A stretch of DNA of 64,000 nt from Zygaena filipendulae (GCA_907165275.2 OU015675.1:17501-81500); one strand, 5' to 3'; positions 10,625 to 22,984 are shown, counted from the first letter of the stretch. Made by a program: numbers and translations. Notes: a model not told the origin generated them from the letters alone.

Positions 10625-11605
10625 ATGCCTTTAGACGAAACGAAACCCCCAAATGCATTCATTGATATTAATCTCGCCGAGCGTATGCTAAATAAATATG
10701 ACGGAAATAAATCCAATCTTCATGTTTTCATCGATAATTGTAACAACGCAAGCGCATTAATAAATCCAATTTTTAGTTCAGCTTTCGTATCTGTAGTATT
10801 ATCTAAAATAGAAGGAAACATTAGGTCAACTTTGTTAAATAGGTCGTTTAATAATTGGGAGGAATTAAAAATTCACCTTTTAGAAAATTATTCAGAAAAA
10901 AGAACATTTGCACAATGGCAGATGGAACTAAATTCGTGTAGACAAGGACATAACGAGTCCGTCTTAAACTATTCAAACAGAGTCGAAAATTGCTATATTA
11001 AATTAATTAAATCGTTAGACCCCAAACTCAGTAAAGAGGCTCGCGAAGCCAATATAGATCTCTTAAAAAGCCAATCATTAAATATTTTTATTAGTGGTCT
11101 TATACCACAATTACACATTTTATTAAAGTCCCAAAAACCGAACACATTCGAGGAAGCTATATCAATCGCCATTTCTGAAGAACAAGAAATAATGTCTAGA
11201 GCGGAAATGAATCAAAGACATTTTCCCCACGTTAAAAGATGTACTAATTGTAATAAAATAGGACATTTAGCCTTTCAGTGCAGATTTAACCCAAATATTC
11301 GAGTTATTCAACCTAATAATAACGTTATTACATGTTTTAAATGTAACAAAAAAGGACATTATAGCCGAGATTGCCGTAGTAATCAATTTAATCATTATAA
11401 TGGTCCATCAGCAAGCAATTATAGACCTAACAATAATAATTATAGAAGTCGATTCCCTAACAGCAATAATAGATTTACTCATAATAGAATGTATAATAAT
11501 AATACGAATTCACCTTCGCAGAATAATCCAAATAATTATGCAAACTCACATAATAATAGAGAAAATATGAGCGGTAATTTAAACCCCAACAGTCCAAGGA
11601 AGTAG
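10625..11605 (+). CDS. gag: Gag polyprotein of errantivirus-like element
   Basis: The ORF encodes 326 residues from an ATG in an AAGATGC context. The first ~200 residues match the insect gypsy/17.6-type Gag fold (FNNWEELKIHLLENYSEKRT, LNYSNRVENCYIKLI). Two CCHC zinc knuckles follow at about residues 206-219 and 238-251: CTNCNKIGHLAFQC and CFKCNKKGHYSRDC, both CX2CX4HX4C. An Asn-rich tail ends the protein. The frame is intact, unlike the element as a whole. Gag would bind and package the element RNA. A -1 slippery heptamer lies just before the stop. Confidence 0.85.
   Translation: MPLDETKPPNAFIDINLAERMLNKYDGNKSNLHVFIDNCNNASALINPIFSSAFVSVVLSKIEGNIRSTLLNRSFNNWEELKIHLLENYSEKRTFAQWQMELNSCRQGHNESVLNYSNRVENCYIKLIKSLDPKLSKEAREANIDLLKSQSLNIFISGLIPQLHILLKSQKPNTFEEAISIAISEEQEIMSRAEMNQRHFPHVKRCTNCNKIGHLAFQCRFNPNIRVIQPNNNVITCFKCNKKGHYSRDCRSNQFNHYNGPSASNYRPNNNNYRSRFPNSNNRFTHNRMYNNNTNSPSQNNPNNYANSHNNRENMSGNLNPNSPRK
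11578..11584 (+). other. Putative -1 ribosomal frameshift site (TTTAAAC)
   Basis: In gag frame the codons are AAT TTA AAC, giving the heptamer T TTA AAC. This is a canonical X XXY YYZ site. A -1 slip here enters the protease frame, which is open from this point onward. Any downstream RNA structure was not evaluated. Confidence 0.7.
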
Positions 11606-12292
11606 GCCGCCCCAAGGACTTTTGTGATGGAGGCCGAATTATGATAGTAAACACAAAAATATCTCTTTATGTTGAATTAATGTCCAAACAATTTAACGAT
11701 AACATAAGCACATTTTTAATAGATACAGGAGCAGAAATAACATTAATTAAAGAAAGCGCGTTAAACGAAAACTCATTAGTGTATAAAGATAAGATTTTTA
11801 AATTACGAGGAATAGATAAAGATGCGTCGCCAACGGAGACAACGGGCTATACTTGCGTTTCATTTCAAATAGGAACAAATACGGTTATTCATACTGTCTC
11901 GATAGTACCTGATAACTTTCCTATCGAAAGCGACGGAGTAATTGGTAGCGACTTTCTCCAAACGATGAACGCTATTATTAATCTCCAAAAGGGAGAAATT
12001 GAATTATTAGGTACCCTTATAAAAATGATATACAGAGACGAAAAAAAGAATAATGATATAATTGCGAGTTTAGAATGTAATAATAATGAGGCGATATATT
12101 GTGATGATATTTTATTCGATAATATGAAAACTGAAAGCATAATAAATAACCCCAGAAGTATGAGAAATGGAAATAATAGTGAGAATACTGAAATTGAAAA
12201 TATCCACCCTGCACTAAAGAGTAGATTAAATCTGCACCACTCATTGTTAGTATACTTGCAACTGGTGTGCTCCGTAACTGCTAGATGGCGCT
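11585..12292 (+). pseudogene. pol: Pol fragment: retroviral-type aspartic protease, truncated
   Basis: The -1 frame relative to gag is open from the slippery site. It contains the protease active-site motif LIDTGAEITLI near 11720-11755 and the GVIGSDFL strand near 11935-11960, both typical of Ty3/gypsy proteases. The frame stays open to a stop at 12290, but the last ~25 codons no longer look like Pol. Reverse transcriptase is absent, so the element cannot be autonomous. Confidence 0.75.
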
Positions 12293-12362
12293 AAGCATCT
12301 TTATTTAACGTCTCACTTAACGAGGTTATCCACAAGTATTTCAAAGAAATTTTGAATTTGAG

Positions 12363-12846
12363 AGGCATGAAGATCCATAGTTACGATGTTGACCGTGATT
12401 GGTGCTCTGCTCTTGTCTTTTTTGTCTTGTCGTGCGTAAGAAAATCACGGGATGACGGCGGTGACACGTGACGCTGACGCAATTTTACACGAGTTGATCA
12501 TTTTTATTTTTTTTTATTTATTTATTTAAAAATACTTACAGCTATCTTTACAGTTAGGACTAATGCGATAGTGTAGCCAAATATGTTAAATATATAATAT
12601 TTTTATGTATTTTACTTCTTTACTATTTTACTATATTCTAACTTAGGAACTATAACACAATTCAAATAATGCATATTTTGAGAATTCATTATAAGAACAA
12701 CAGATGATCATGATTAGAAACTCCAAATTTTCATTGATCTCACCGCTGCCACTTTAAACTATGTACACATCCTCGCCTCGCACCGACTCGCGGATTTCGA
12801 CGCACGTTTCCCTGTTGCTGAACTTTTTGGTTACCACATAATATAA
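12363..12846 (-). pseudogene. Prps: PRPS (ribose-phosphate pyrophosphokinase) pseudogene, copy A
   Basis: PRPS makes phosphoribosyl pyrophosphate from ribose-5-phosphate and ATP. Reading down from 12846, the sequence encodes [18 protein letters not shown] and then EDVYIV, a stop codon, SGSGEINEN, then resumes after a 203-bp insertion with [28 protein letters not shown] and finally MDLHASQ. In-frame stops and a deletion between the KDKSRAPI and MDLHAS blocks show it is dead. No introns are visible, which fits a retrocopy. A second, independent PRPS copy lies directly beside it. Confidence 0.75.
12495..12711 (-). mobile_element. Short non-LTR (LINE/SINE) insertion inside PRPS copy A, 7-bp TSD
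   Basis: A 203-bp insertion (12502-12704) interrupts the PRPS pseudogene and is flanked by the direct repeat TGATCAT at 12495-12501 and 12705-12711. On the minus strand it ends in an A-rich TAAATAAATAAA tail, as expected for target-primed integration of a 5'-truncated non-LTR element. The family is not identified. Confidence 0.7.
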
Positions 12847-12892
12847 TCTTATAATATCATTGGCTCATATAATATTCAAATTCATACTAATT

Positions 12893-13602
12893 TCAAATAG
12901 AACATTTTAAAATTGAAAACAGCATAGTATTTGTGACAACAACAGCTTCCAAGCAGGCATTGTTGATTCTGGACATAGCAGGCGCAGAAAATATACTATG
13001 AGTAAGTATAGCATAAACTTTTGTAGCTCCAGCTTCTATAAGCTTCTCAGCAGCGTTGGAAACGGTGCCGCATGTGTCTGCCATATCATCAACTAGATGT
13101 ACGATCTTTCAAGTCTCCCACCAACACCATGGAAGCAACTTTATTGACTTTCTTCCTTTCTTTATGAATAAAAGTAAACTCCATATTCAAACGGTCAGCA
13201 ATAGATGTGACCCTCTTAGCATCACCGGCGTCAGGTGACACAACCATACTAGTCTTCCAATCTGGAATGTTCTCTCTAATCTATTTCAACCATTTTAAGA
13301 CAGCTGGCTTAGCGAAGAATTTGGGAGGCATGAAGATCCATAGTTATGATGTGTTCAGCGCCAGACACTGAGAGGATGTTAGCAACTAGCTTGGCGGTGA
13401 TCAGTGCTCTGCTCTTATCTTTTTGTCTTGTATCTTGTCGTGCGTAAGGAAAGCACGGGATGACGGCGTTGACACGAGACGCCGATGCAATTTTACACGC
13501 GTTAATTATTATCAGCAACTCCATCAAGTTGTCATTGATCTCACCGCTGCCGCTCTGAACTATGTACACATCCTCGTCTCGCACCGACTCGCGGATTTAG
13601 AA
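12893..13602 (-). pseudogene. Prps: PRPS pseudogene, copy B
   Basis: Reading down from 13602: [67 protein letters not shown], then a broken region with VVSPDAG and the PRPP-binding loop [10 protein letters not shown] recast across a frame break, and finally [20 protein letters not shown]. The order is colinear with PRPS and contains no introns over ~700 bp. Frameshifts, stops and a deletion after MDLHASQIL break it, and the N-terminal ~40 and the last ~30 residues are missing. It shares the strand with copy A and lies about 45 bp upstream of it. Its lesions differ from those of copy A. Confidence 0.8.
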
Positions 13603-13716
13603 AATAAAATTCGGGCAAATGAAATTCTGGCAAGTGGAGGTAAACCCTTGGAATCTCTGTCTTAGAGTCATGTTTTCCACGCCTGAAATTTCATGTTGAG
13701 TCCTTTGTCTTCTTTG

Positions 13717-14593
13717 TTATAGTTCTTCTAACTTAGCACTTATTTGCTGTAGTTTAAATCCCATATCACCACTAGAACTGGATGGTGGTTGTAAATAGTC
13801 TTCAACTGTATAATTGGAGCTTGATTTCATCAGTGTGAAAGACATGCTTTGAATGCCATGAGCAGATTGGTGAGACTGGGTTAAGTTATGGTACTCTTTT
13901 GGAGATTGAAACATTTCAGACATTGTATAACATAACCAGTTCCTTTAAAATCTAAAGCTCCTTGAACGGAATTGGAGTCAGACATGTGGTCATCATATGA
14001 AGACAATCTATTTTCATCAATTTTAACATTTATATTTTCATCTTCAAGGTCACTTTCACTAACTGCTTCGTTCGTTCGTTTGTAAGTTCAAAGTCCATTT
14101 TAACATTAGGTTCCTTTTTACTTTTATACTTGTCTGATTTTCCTATGGGACTCGGCTCTTGTTCGGAAGTATGTTCATCTTCTTCTTTAATCACCTCCCA
14201 TGTTACAGAAATTGCCTCATTGTCTGCTCTAAGTAGACGTTTTACTTCTTTCTCAATTTCAGGAGCTTCAGCGCTCTCTTTTCAAAGTTTTTCTAAAACG
14301 TCTCTTCCTTATATTTTTTTTTTGGAGGTGTGATATGATGAGGATACAAAAAATTTTTGTCAACTTTTATATGAATCCTTCTTCTTATTTTTGTTGGTGA
14401 TTCTTCTTCTGTAGATGATGCATCAAGTTCATCTTTGCAAATCATCATCTGGCATACATCAGCTGCTTTATATAAACTTTTTCTATCAACAGTTTTTAAA
14501 GACTCTATGAGAGTAGGCATATCTACTATCTTAGCATGTAACAGCCAGTGATCAAAACGTGCTTCTACGCGTCGCATATCATCTTCTAGCTGT
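13717..14593 (-). pseudogene. Unrecognised acidic/coiled-coil protein gene, fragment with frame breaks
   Basis: A plausible acceptor (TACAG at 14594-14598) precedes a good coding stretch: LEDDMRRVEARFDHWLLHAK, then AADVCQMMICKDELD, a Ser/Glu-rich piece and RRRIHIKVDKNFLYPHH. Near 14295 the frame breaks, then resumes with [20 protein letters not shown] and continues in shifting frames through acidic sequence to a Ser-rich end (VEDYLQPPSSSSGD) at 13717. At least three frame changes are needed to follow it. The composition suggests a nuclear regulatory protein, but I do not recognise the family and assign no function. It has the same strand as the neighbouring gene fragments. Confidence 0.45.
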
Positions 14594-14598
14594 ATTGT

Positions 14599-15363
14599 TA
14601 AATATTAAAAAAAAATCAAATTTTCCCCTGTTTTTAATACTTCTCTGGTAATCGTTAATAATCTGAGATACTAGCTCTCAGGATATTCATGCTCTCTTTT
14701 TTCTTTTTTCATTATCCTTATGTTTGGACGAAATTATTATATGAGAGTATGCCTCCTTGATACACGAAACTTGAATTATATAACTGTTGTAAACAGTACA
14801 ATGCAGATTATACTTAGTTATATTGGCGCAGTAAACATTTGCTATTTAATCACAAATTACAATTAATACTAGTTTACAGAGTATTAACATAACCCCTAGA
14901 CATATCCAAACAGTGTTGTTGACATTATTTTCCAGCAAGGTGTTTAAAATGTGTGTAAAATGGCATTCTTCTAACAAACAGCTTGAGCTTAGTTATTTGC
15001 TGTTTGTATTGTTAAGTTTAAAACAAAATATAACTGCTGCAACAACTACAAATCAAACAAAGAAGGAAGGTGTCACAGTAATGATCTTCCTTCTTCTTCT
15101 TTATTTAAGGCGTCTGTTATTAATTTTGCTAATGATATATAATTTGTGATAACAAAAATTCTTCCTGTGTACCATTTTCTTTTCTAATTTCAGTTGTCTC
15201 CACTTTCCAGCGCTTACTGCTCGTTTGAAAAAAGAGTAGGTAGGTACTTATATTATGACAACCACTACGTTCAATGATATTATAAGTACCTATATCATTG
15301 ACTACGTTATTAATAAATAGAACTAGACCACAAGGCACAAATTACTTTAAAAATACGACATAA
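14599..15363. other. AT-rich DNA without recognised features
   Basis: This stretch lies between the unknown gene fragment and the EGFR tail. It has short chance open frames on both strands, a CTTCTTCTT-rich piece near 15085-15100, and nothing I can assign. Confidence 0.4.
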
Positions 15364-15893
15364 TTAAACGAAGCTGCCTGACGTAAATGTTAATGAGTCC
15401 ATGTACGTCGAGGTATTTTGGTTTTGTTGAGGCGATGGTATAAGATAGTCATCTTCATTTAATGGTAAACTTAATTTCAAATTTCCAAAGTGAGCTTCTT
15501 TTACTTTGGACGTGCTGTCAAAGTTTGCTTCAGCTTGCATGGCGACCCTTCCATATCTGGAACTAGAATTTTACAGACGCCGTTGTTATAATAATGTCGT
15601 AGCTCTGGATTTTCTAGGTACGGTTACGTTGATGGTTATACCTTAAAAGGTCCCGATCTCAAGTTTTTGGTTTATTCGAACAATCTGTAGTGGCGCATTC
15701 TGGACTGGTGACATCGTTAGCCCAAGATGAAGAAGTACATGGTTTTAGAGAGCTGTTCTGCGTATCTACACTAGCGGTCGTGGTAGCTGTATCAGGCATG
15801 ACTATGAATTTAGGTTGTAAAATGTATTCTTCCGCTTCAACAAGTGATTCTGGTCCCTCTATTGTAGCAGGTATAGTAGGAATCGGAAAACAG
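15364..15893 (-). pseudogene. Egfr: EGFR cytoplasmic tail fragment
   Basis: The epidermal growth factor receptor tail carries tyrosine docking sites downstream of the kinase. Reading down from 15893, ATIEGPESLVEAEEYILQPK matches the segment just after the insect EGFR kinase domain. Further down, FGNLKLSLPLNEDDYLIP matches the conserved GNLRLDLPVDEDDYLMP block of fly EGFR, followed by STYMD. Frame changes and stops between these blocks show damage. The kinase domain is not found upstream; instead IMPDH sequence abuts at about 15894. Confidence 0.7.
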
Positions 15894-17055
<1,162 letters not shown>

Positions 17056-17285
17056 CTTTTTTCGCTTTTGCTTACTGTCTACAAGTATATCCTATTATTC
17101 AAAAAATAACTAGTAGCAGGAAAGCTAAATATTTGCAGTTGTTACCGCTGGTTTCCTCGGTAGTTCTGAACAGTAAAGTTCTCCGATAGAATTCTGTAGC
17201 TGTTCGTTGAAATAAATTTTATGTGGCATATTATCTGGGCATGCAGCAGCTAAAAGGCACTTGTTGTCAATGGAATTTGATTAAC
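17056..17285. other. Junction between IMPDH and EGFR fragments
   Basis: This stretch should hold the EGFR transmembrane and juxtamembrane region but I see no hydrophobic coding segment. It is AT-rich and unassigned. Confidence 0.4.
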
Positions 17286-19660
17286 TCAAATAAACTTTAA
17301 GATTCTGACATTCGATAAAGTCAGTTGAAGAGGGGCCCAGACATCTTCAGCATTCGTAGTGACAGGGCGTGCAACTTTTAGCAATTTCGTCTGTAAAGTG
17401 ATCTGAAGAACATTCGTGTTCGCACTGGTCGTCTCTTTTATAACCATTACACTCTTGACATACATGCTTGTCGATGCCAAAACCGGTACAATTTAAGCAA
17501 GAAGGATGACACTTCCGACATGTGACGGTCACTTTTCCTTCCAGTGGTTTTACATCATCTACCCATTTGTTGTAATATCCATCAGGAAAAGGTTCGTTTT
17601 CTTTGAGATAGCTCCTGACTGTTGCTTCGACACTAATAATGGCATTTTGCATGAATTACACCCACCTTTTCTTACAGTGTTCGCTGGACCAGTACAACCG
17701 CCATTGCAGTTGCGTGGCAGGTTGAGACGTGACATTTTCAGAAGGATATCTCGAATCAGGGCATTTGGTATCACAGTATGGGCCATCTCGGACATGTTTA
17801 CATTTAGTGCAGCTGGCTCGACTCGGTCTAACGCATCTATCAGAACATTCTTGATGACATTGCTTGTAAACATATTTTGGTTCAGCTTCGTACAATCTGA
17901 AATTTTAAGAGGACCGTATTTCAAAACGTGTTTTCACCACCGCCGGAAGAAAAAAGGTAGGCAAATGTTTTAGAACAATAAGTACCAAAATATATAGATA
18001 TATGGTAAATTTCCATGCTTCATACATAATTACAAACAAGGTAGATAAATATTTAATTCCCCTTGCAATACAATGAATTATTTTTATAAAATACAGGAAG
18101 TTTATTCACTGAGTTCAAGGACAATAGTGATATAGAAAGAGAACGAAGGGCTCTGTCAGTCAGGGCGAATAAGATTTCTGTAGCGCATCAGGCATGTTCG
18201 CGGAGGCGTATGTGGATTGTTTCTATACCACGATGAGGAAGAGATGCGCGTCACTGGTGCGTACGGTACGGGCCAGCCTCAAGAGTATTTTAAACATGAT
18301 AAGAAACAGGTTTAACTGTCCCTATATCCGTCACTGCTGCATGAAACATTTTCCTATCAGCAGCATTTAAAGTGTAAACGAACAAAATTGTTATAAATAT
18401 AATTATCATACTAACACTTAGGCTAAGGATGAATGTTACTAACTATTAAATCAGTCATGGTTACTTGAGATAAAAATGATTTGTCATTATTATTAACTAT
18501 AAGCTTATTAAAACGAGTATGTTTAGTGAACGTAAGTTTACCCACCCTGAATATAACGGTGCAATTCTGTATGCGTATTTCACTAAACTCGTTGTTTTGA
18601 CAGGATAAACACTGATCGGATCCTGGGCCCCAACAGCTATCCGACGAACGTTGGGGAACACGCACCAAATTTGATTTTTCTGTTGAAAACATTTGGTTTA
18701 ATTTGGTTTGGTTTAATTACGACAAAAGAAATTTTAAGAAAGAAAAGTTTCAAGTGGGAAGCTATTAGATGTTAGTTTTTATTTGCCCTGTTCTAAGTGA
18801 ACTCACCACATGTTTTCTGATCCCCGTTTTTTTTGTATTTGTTTGTGATCTTTGGACTTCACTAGCTTGCCCCAAGCTATTTTCTCAGCGAAACATAGAT
18901 TTCTATTTCCCATTATAGCTATGTACAACTCCAGAAATAACAGTTTTTTAATGACTTCAAAACCAAAGAAGTTTTCACTATTTAAAGTGAGGCAAATAGG
19001 TTTTCAACTACCTGGCGTCCACAAACCACTTCCAAGTTACGGAAATGGTGAGCCTGTACATTCAAAAACCTGTAAGGTTGCGCACTATGCTAGATACTTC
19101 AAGTCTATCTGGATCCATCTTCGCATAACGATCACCAAATGAGTAATCAGGATTAATTTGTTAAAACACTTTAAAAGTCACTTCCAGAATCTCTATAGAT
19201 CCATAAAAAATTCTAAAAGCAAGGCATTGACCGGGAAAGGGACCAGTATAGTCTTAGCGCAGAATGTGTTGCAACAGTCTCCTAGGATTGGGCCCGAAAT
19301 ATCTGCCTTGGGCACATTGAGGACTACAAGTTTTTGAGAATTTTTGACAATTCTCTTCACCTTCTTCCCAACAGCCACACTGCCTCTGAGAACGTCACGT
19401 AGCGCTGGCAACTCAAGTGTACAAGCGTTGGACATGGTGACCAGAAGCGCAAACTTTTCGTCTCGTACGTTCAGCTGGAAGATGGTATGCCCGCGTATGG
19501 TCTGCATTCTGCAGTGACAGCAAACGGCTAAATGATACGCTGAACGTTGACGTGAGACATTAACACGTACCCGGTGACCTCTCGAATGTACTTTAGGAAG
19601 CACATTAATTGTCTTGGATCCATAGTGTCGCTTTGTAGCCGTGTTAGTTCCCGATATATA
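17286..19660 (-). pseudogene. Egfr: EGFR extracellular region, several damaged exons
   Basis: Reading down from 19660 (acceptor TTTCCAG): IREVTGYVLMSHVNVQRI and then LRDVLRGSV match the first receptor L domain, followed in another frame by NCQKFSKTCSPQC of the furin-like Cys-rich domain (exon about 19190-19660). At 18850-19147, MDPDRLEVSSIVRNLTGF begins the second L domain and runs in broken frames. At about 18550-18690, CWGPGSDQCLSCQN opens the second Cys-rich region. At 17286-17896, CTKCKHVRDGPYCDTKCPDS, CTGPANTVRKGGCNSC, FPDGYYNKW and CRKCHPSCLNCTGFG continue it to NLKVYL. Intron positions are retained, so this is a genomic fragment, not a retrocopy. Multiple frameshifts make it non-functional. 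Transmembrane and kinase parts are absent. Confidence 0.8.
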
Positions 19661-19779
19661 CTGGAAATAAACAGAAAAGAATTTATGTAACAAAAAGAAA
19701 TCGCCAAATGTGTTGCTAAGCGCAAAACTTCCAAACGACTGCACCAAATAGGATATTAATTTTTTTTGTGTTCATTATT

Positions 19780-20280
19780 TTTAGGACAAGGTTTTTATAA
19801 AAGAAGTTTCGAGTTCCTGCGGGAATTCCGAAACTCACGTGGGTGAAACCGCGGGACGCAACTAGTTAACTATAAATATTTGCATGTGGCATGGTAATCC
19901 TACTGCGGGAAACCGAAATTAATGCGAGTGAAACCGCGGAGAACAGCAAATCCCCACTAATATTATAAATGCGAAAGTAACTCTGTCTGTCTATTTGTTT
20001 GTCTGTCTGTCTGTTACACTTTCACACCTTAACAGCTCAACCAACCATCATGAAATTTTGTACACGCGTTGTCAGGTTGTCATAAAAGGACATAGAGTAC
20101 TTTTTGTTTCGGAATTCTCACGGAAACTGTGAAATTAACGCCAGTGAAATCTCATGAAATTTTGTATATACATACATTGTCAAGGGTACAGAAAAGGACG
20201 TAGAGTACTTTGTATCCCGGAATTCCTGCGGGATCTCCGAAATTTCCGCGAGTGAAACCGCAGGGAATAGCTAGTATGAA
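19780..20280 (+). repeat. Dispersed lepidopteran repeat, full-length-like copy plus fragments
   Basis: From 19960 the repeat begins CTAATATTATAAATGCGAAA, continues through CTGTCTGTCTGTTACACTTT and GAAATTTTGTACACGCGTTG, and ends GTGAAACCGCAGGGAATAGC near 20270. Two further tail fragments with GTGAAACCGCG lie at 19800-19945. I know this as a very common short repeat of Lepidoptera; the exact class is not stated here. Related copies are at 21500-21680, 28610-28812, 33785-33985, 54757-54832 and 60300-60395. Confidence 0.65.
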
Positions 20281-20289
20281 ATATGTTAA

Positions 20290-21120
20290 AGATTGGAATG
20301 TTCTACTAAATCCCTATTACCTGCCCCGGCAAGTAATCTTCATTGTGCCCGCCAAATATGGCCGCTCAGGTATTGGCATCTGGAGGCGGTATCGGATACA
20401 TGCATATAGCCATCTCCACGAGAGAGAGGCCCAGCGACCATAATATGTCAGACTGTAATGAGTAGTGTGTGCCTTGTAATCTCTCCGACTGGAATCAAAT
20501 TTTATTTAATTTTTATAAATGTTTAACAATGCCCAATAAAATAACAAAAACAAATATAACAAATATTATATAGATTTTTGCATCGAGCGCAAAGTGACTC
20601 ATTAATGGATAAGTGTTAGGTTAGCACGTAGCATTAATTACTCACTTAGCAAGGTGCGTAATCTACTTATCTTTCAACTACCAATCTACCTACCTACCGT
20701 GATAAAATAATTATACCTACTTACTCAAAATAAAAAATCAAGTTAATGAAAGCAAAGTTCAATTCATCATCTTAAACATTACAATTATTTATTAAATGTG
20801 CAGTCATTAAAAGTGAAATTTGCACTTTTACTTGGAACATATTTTATTCTAGTATTTGTTTGGTTTTCATATAAAATTTCTGCACTATTTTGGTTCTAAA
20901 CAGAAAAGACGTCCTTTGTCCTCGTTTTCGTAGTGATTAATGATAACATTACTTCATAGTTGAAAGAAATTCACTTTTTTCCACAGTTGCAAAAGCATCC
21001 AGAAAATTATCAAATCTGTGATGTCCGTGCAGTGCTGTGCATCAAAGTGACAATTTTTTATTAGTCAGGTAACCAACAGTCACACAGCATCCAATTCATT
21101 GTAAGATCATAAATACTTAC
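20290..21120. other. AT-rich DNA without recognised features
   Basis: I see no gene between the dispersed repeat and the MAP2K1 fragment. Further MAP2K1 exons, which would be expected here, were looked for and not found. Confidence 0.45.
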
Positions 21121-22181
21121 AGACTTATAACTCCTTGTCCCTACAAAAGAGTTGGCCATGGACTCAATAAGCTGCCCAGAGACACCAAAGTCGTAGATCT
21201 TAATTTCTCCATCGCTGTTCACCAAAATGTTTGAAGGTTTAATGTCACGGTGCATGATTGCGTGCTTGTCGCGGAGGTAACCCAAACCTCTCTGCACAGC
21301 TGCTGATGTTATAGTTCCTAAAGATTTAAATATACATAATATTATACCTGCTACTGTAACATTACAACTAGGACTGAGACGGCTGGGTAACATAACACAT
21401 TTACACTTGTCTTGTAATAAATTAAAATTCAACAATTTCTTTACTAGTGTAATTTGTAAACACTTCTTTACTTTAAAACAATAATATAAATTACGCACAC
21501 CCTAAACCGCTGATCGTAGAGACCTGAAACTTGGAAGGTGTGTTCCTTGTATGACGTATGCATCCTAAAAGAAAGGATTTTTGAGAATTTAAACCGTAAG
21601 GGGATGAAAAGTTTGTATGGAACAATTCCGCGGGAACTTCGAAATTATCGTGGATGAAACCGCGCGGGACAGCTAGAATCTAATATAACTTTAAACTAGA
21701 TGTTGGGATATCGAAAAATAAAAGTACTGATAGGATGAACGTGGTCTTTTCCTTTCAAGTTTCATATTGTGATATCTACAAGAACTCAGCAAAACAGAGG
21801 CCAAAAACACTATGATCAGGTAAATATGATTTGCAACAAGTTTCAAAGTGTTGTGTGAGCCAGCCAAAGAAATAGATAGATTACATGTACAGTGTACACA
21901 TATTATTTTAATTTACCTAATTGATACAGGTATCCTGCCAGCTTTCTTCAGTGTAAGATCGAGCGAGCCCCCATCCATGCATGTATATTGATATCTCTCC
22001 ACTACTGTAAAATGCTCTGTAGAAGTCAACTATGTGAGCAAAGTTGCATTCTTGCAGATCTTTGAGCTCTTTGATAATTTGTTTCTTGATTGCTGACTTG
22101 ACTTCAAGATGAATGAGTTTACGTGCCATTAAATACTAGTTGACTTATGACGAACTTTCATCACTTCACCATTGCCTTGCC
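21121..22181 (-). pseudogene. Dsor1: MAP2K1/Dsor1 (MEK) kinase fragment, two exons
   Basis: MEK1 phosphorylates ERK in the Ras-MAPK cascade. Exon 1 (21917-22181) encodes VMKVRHKS, then [19 protein letters not shown] with the catalytic Lys region, and [19 protein letters not shown], then shifts frame at the [17 protein letters not shown] block. Exon 2 (21121-21317) encodes [20 protein letters not shown], the DFG motif in [10 protein letters not shown], and the activation segment [13 protein letters not shown] with both regulatory serines. Exon boundaries have AG/GT consensus. A frame break before MARKL, the shift in exon 1, and the lack of any further exons show a truncated, dead copy. Introns are kept, so it arose by genomic duplication or loss, not by retrotransposition. 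Confidence 0.8.
21500..21680 (+). repeat. Dispersed lepidopteran repeat in the MAP2K1 intron
   Basis: The segment CCTAAACCGCTGATCG ... GGATGAAACCGCGCGGGACA followed by GCTAGAAT is a diverged copy of the family described at 19780-20280, in the same orientation. Confidence 0.55.
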
Positions 22182-22189
22182 CTGTCGGA

Positions 22190-22940
22190 AATTGAAACTT
22201 GTGACAAACTGAAATCTACACATTATAAAAGAGTTGTTTTTTTATTTGAAAGTGCATATAAAACTAGTGGATGGATGAACAGACAAATTTAATTAGGTTT
22301 GGCTAATGTACGTAGAGCAGTACTTTTATCCCAAGTAGTACTGCCACGTGTAACAGCTTCTTTTGCACATAAATCGGCTTCCCATTCCCTTTAATTCTGC
22401 AATGACCCGGAATCAATGCAAGTAGTCCTCAATACCTTGTGGCAGCTGTGGAGAGCTTCCGTAATTTTTAAAGTAAGTGAAAAGTTGTCCTTTGAGTGGA
22501 ATGGGAGTTTTACAATGCTATTAAACAACAAAGTGTCTAGTCGTCCACTAAGCGGATTATTACTAGTCGTCCACGGTCCACTAAACTACATAAATTCAAA
22601 AAAGAGATTGTCAATATATTATAAATATAAATTAGCACAGTACAATGGGCATGAAGACTAAATTTTAATTTTTAGTCTTGTGGATTAATAAAAAATATTG
22701 GACACGTACCTATTTTTCTTTTTTTACGTAACGTTTAAGTTCCATGTGATATCACATCTAGGTACACTTTATACTTAGTTATGACATTGCGACCTCCTAC
22801 TTCTGAATTTTAATGCGTTTTATTTAAGTATTTTTTCAATAATTCGAAAAAACAAAAAAATACGTGTCTATTATTATTTTACCATCTAACTGACGGATTC
22901 AATAGAACTTGATTTTTATACCCTGACATCATGCCGGTTG
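22190..22940. other. AT-rich intergenic DNA
   Basis: No gene or clear repeat was recognised. N-terminal exons of MAP2K1 would be expected here and are not visible. Confidence 0.4.
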
Positions 22941-22984
22941 TAATACAAACGTAGTGATTACCTTCTCTCTGACCGTTACATTTT

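Larger units (their letters stand above)
9780..12230 (+). mobile_element. Ty3/gypsy errantivirus-like LTR retrotransposon, 3'-truncated
   Basis: The element has a putative 5' LTR, a tRNA-Leu-type primer binding site, a gag ORF and an aspartic protease. It then ends abruptly at about 12230, before any reverse transcriptase, RNase H or integrase. No 3' LTR copy was found downstream, where PRPS pseudogene sequence starts instead. The 5' LTR start is not defined because there is no second LTR to compare. The gag resembles the insect gypsy/17.6/297 errantivirus group. It is inserted between contactin and the PRPS copies, on the opposite strand to both. Confidence 0.75.
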
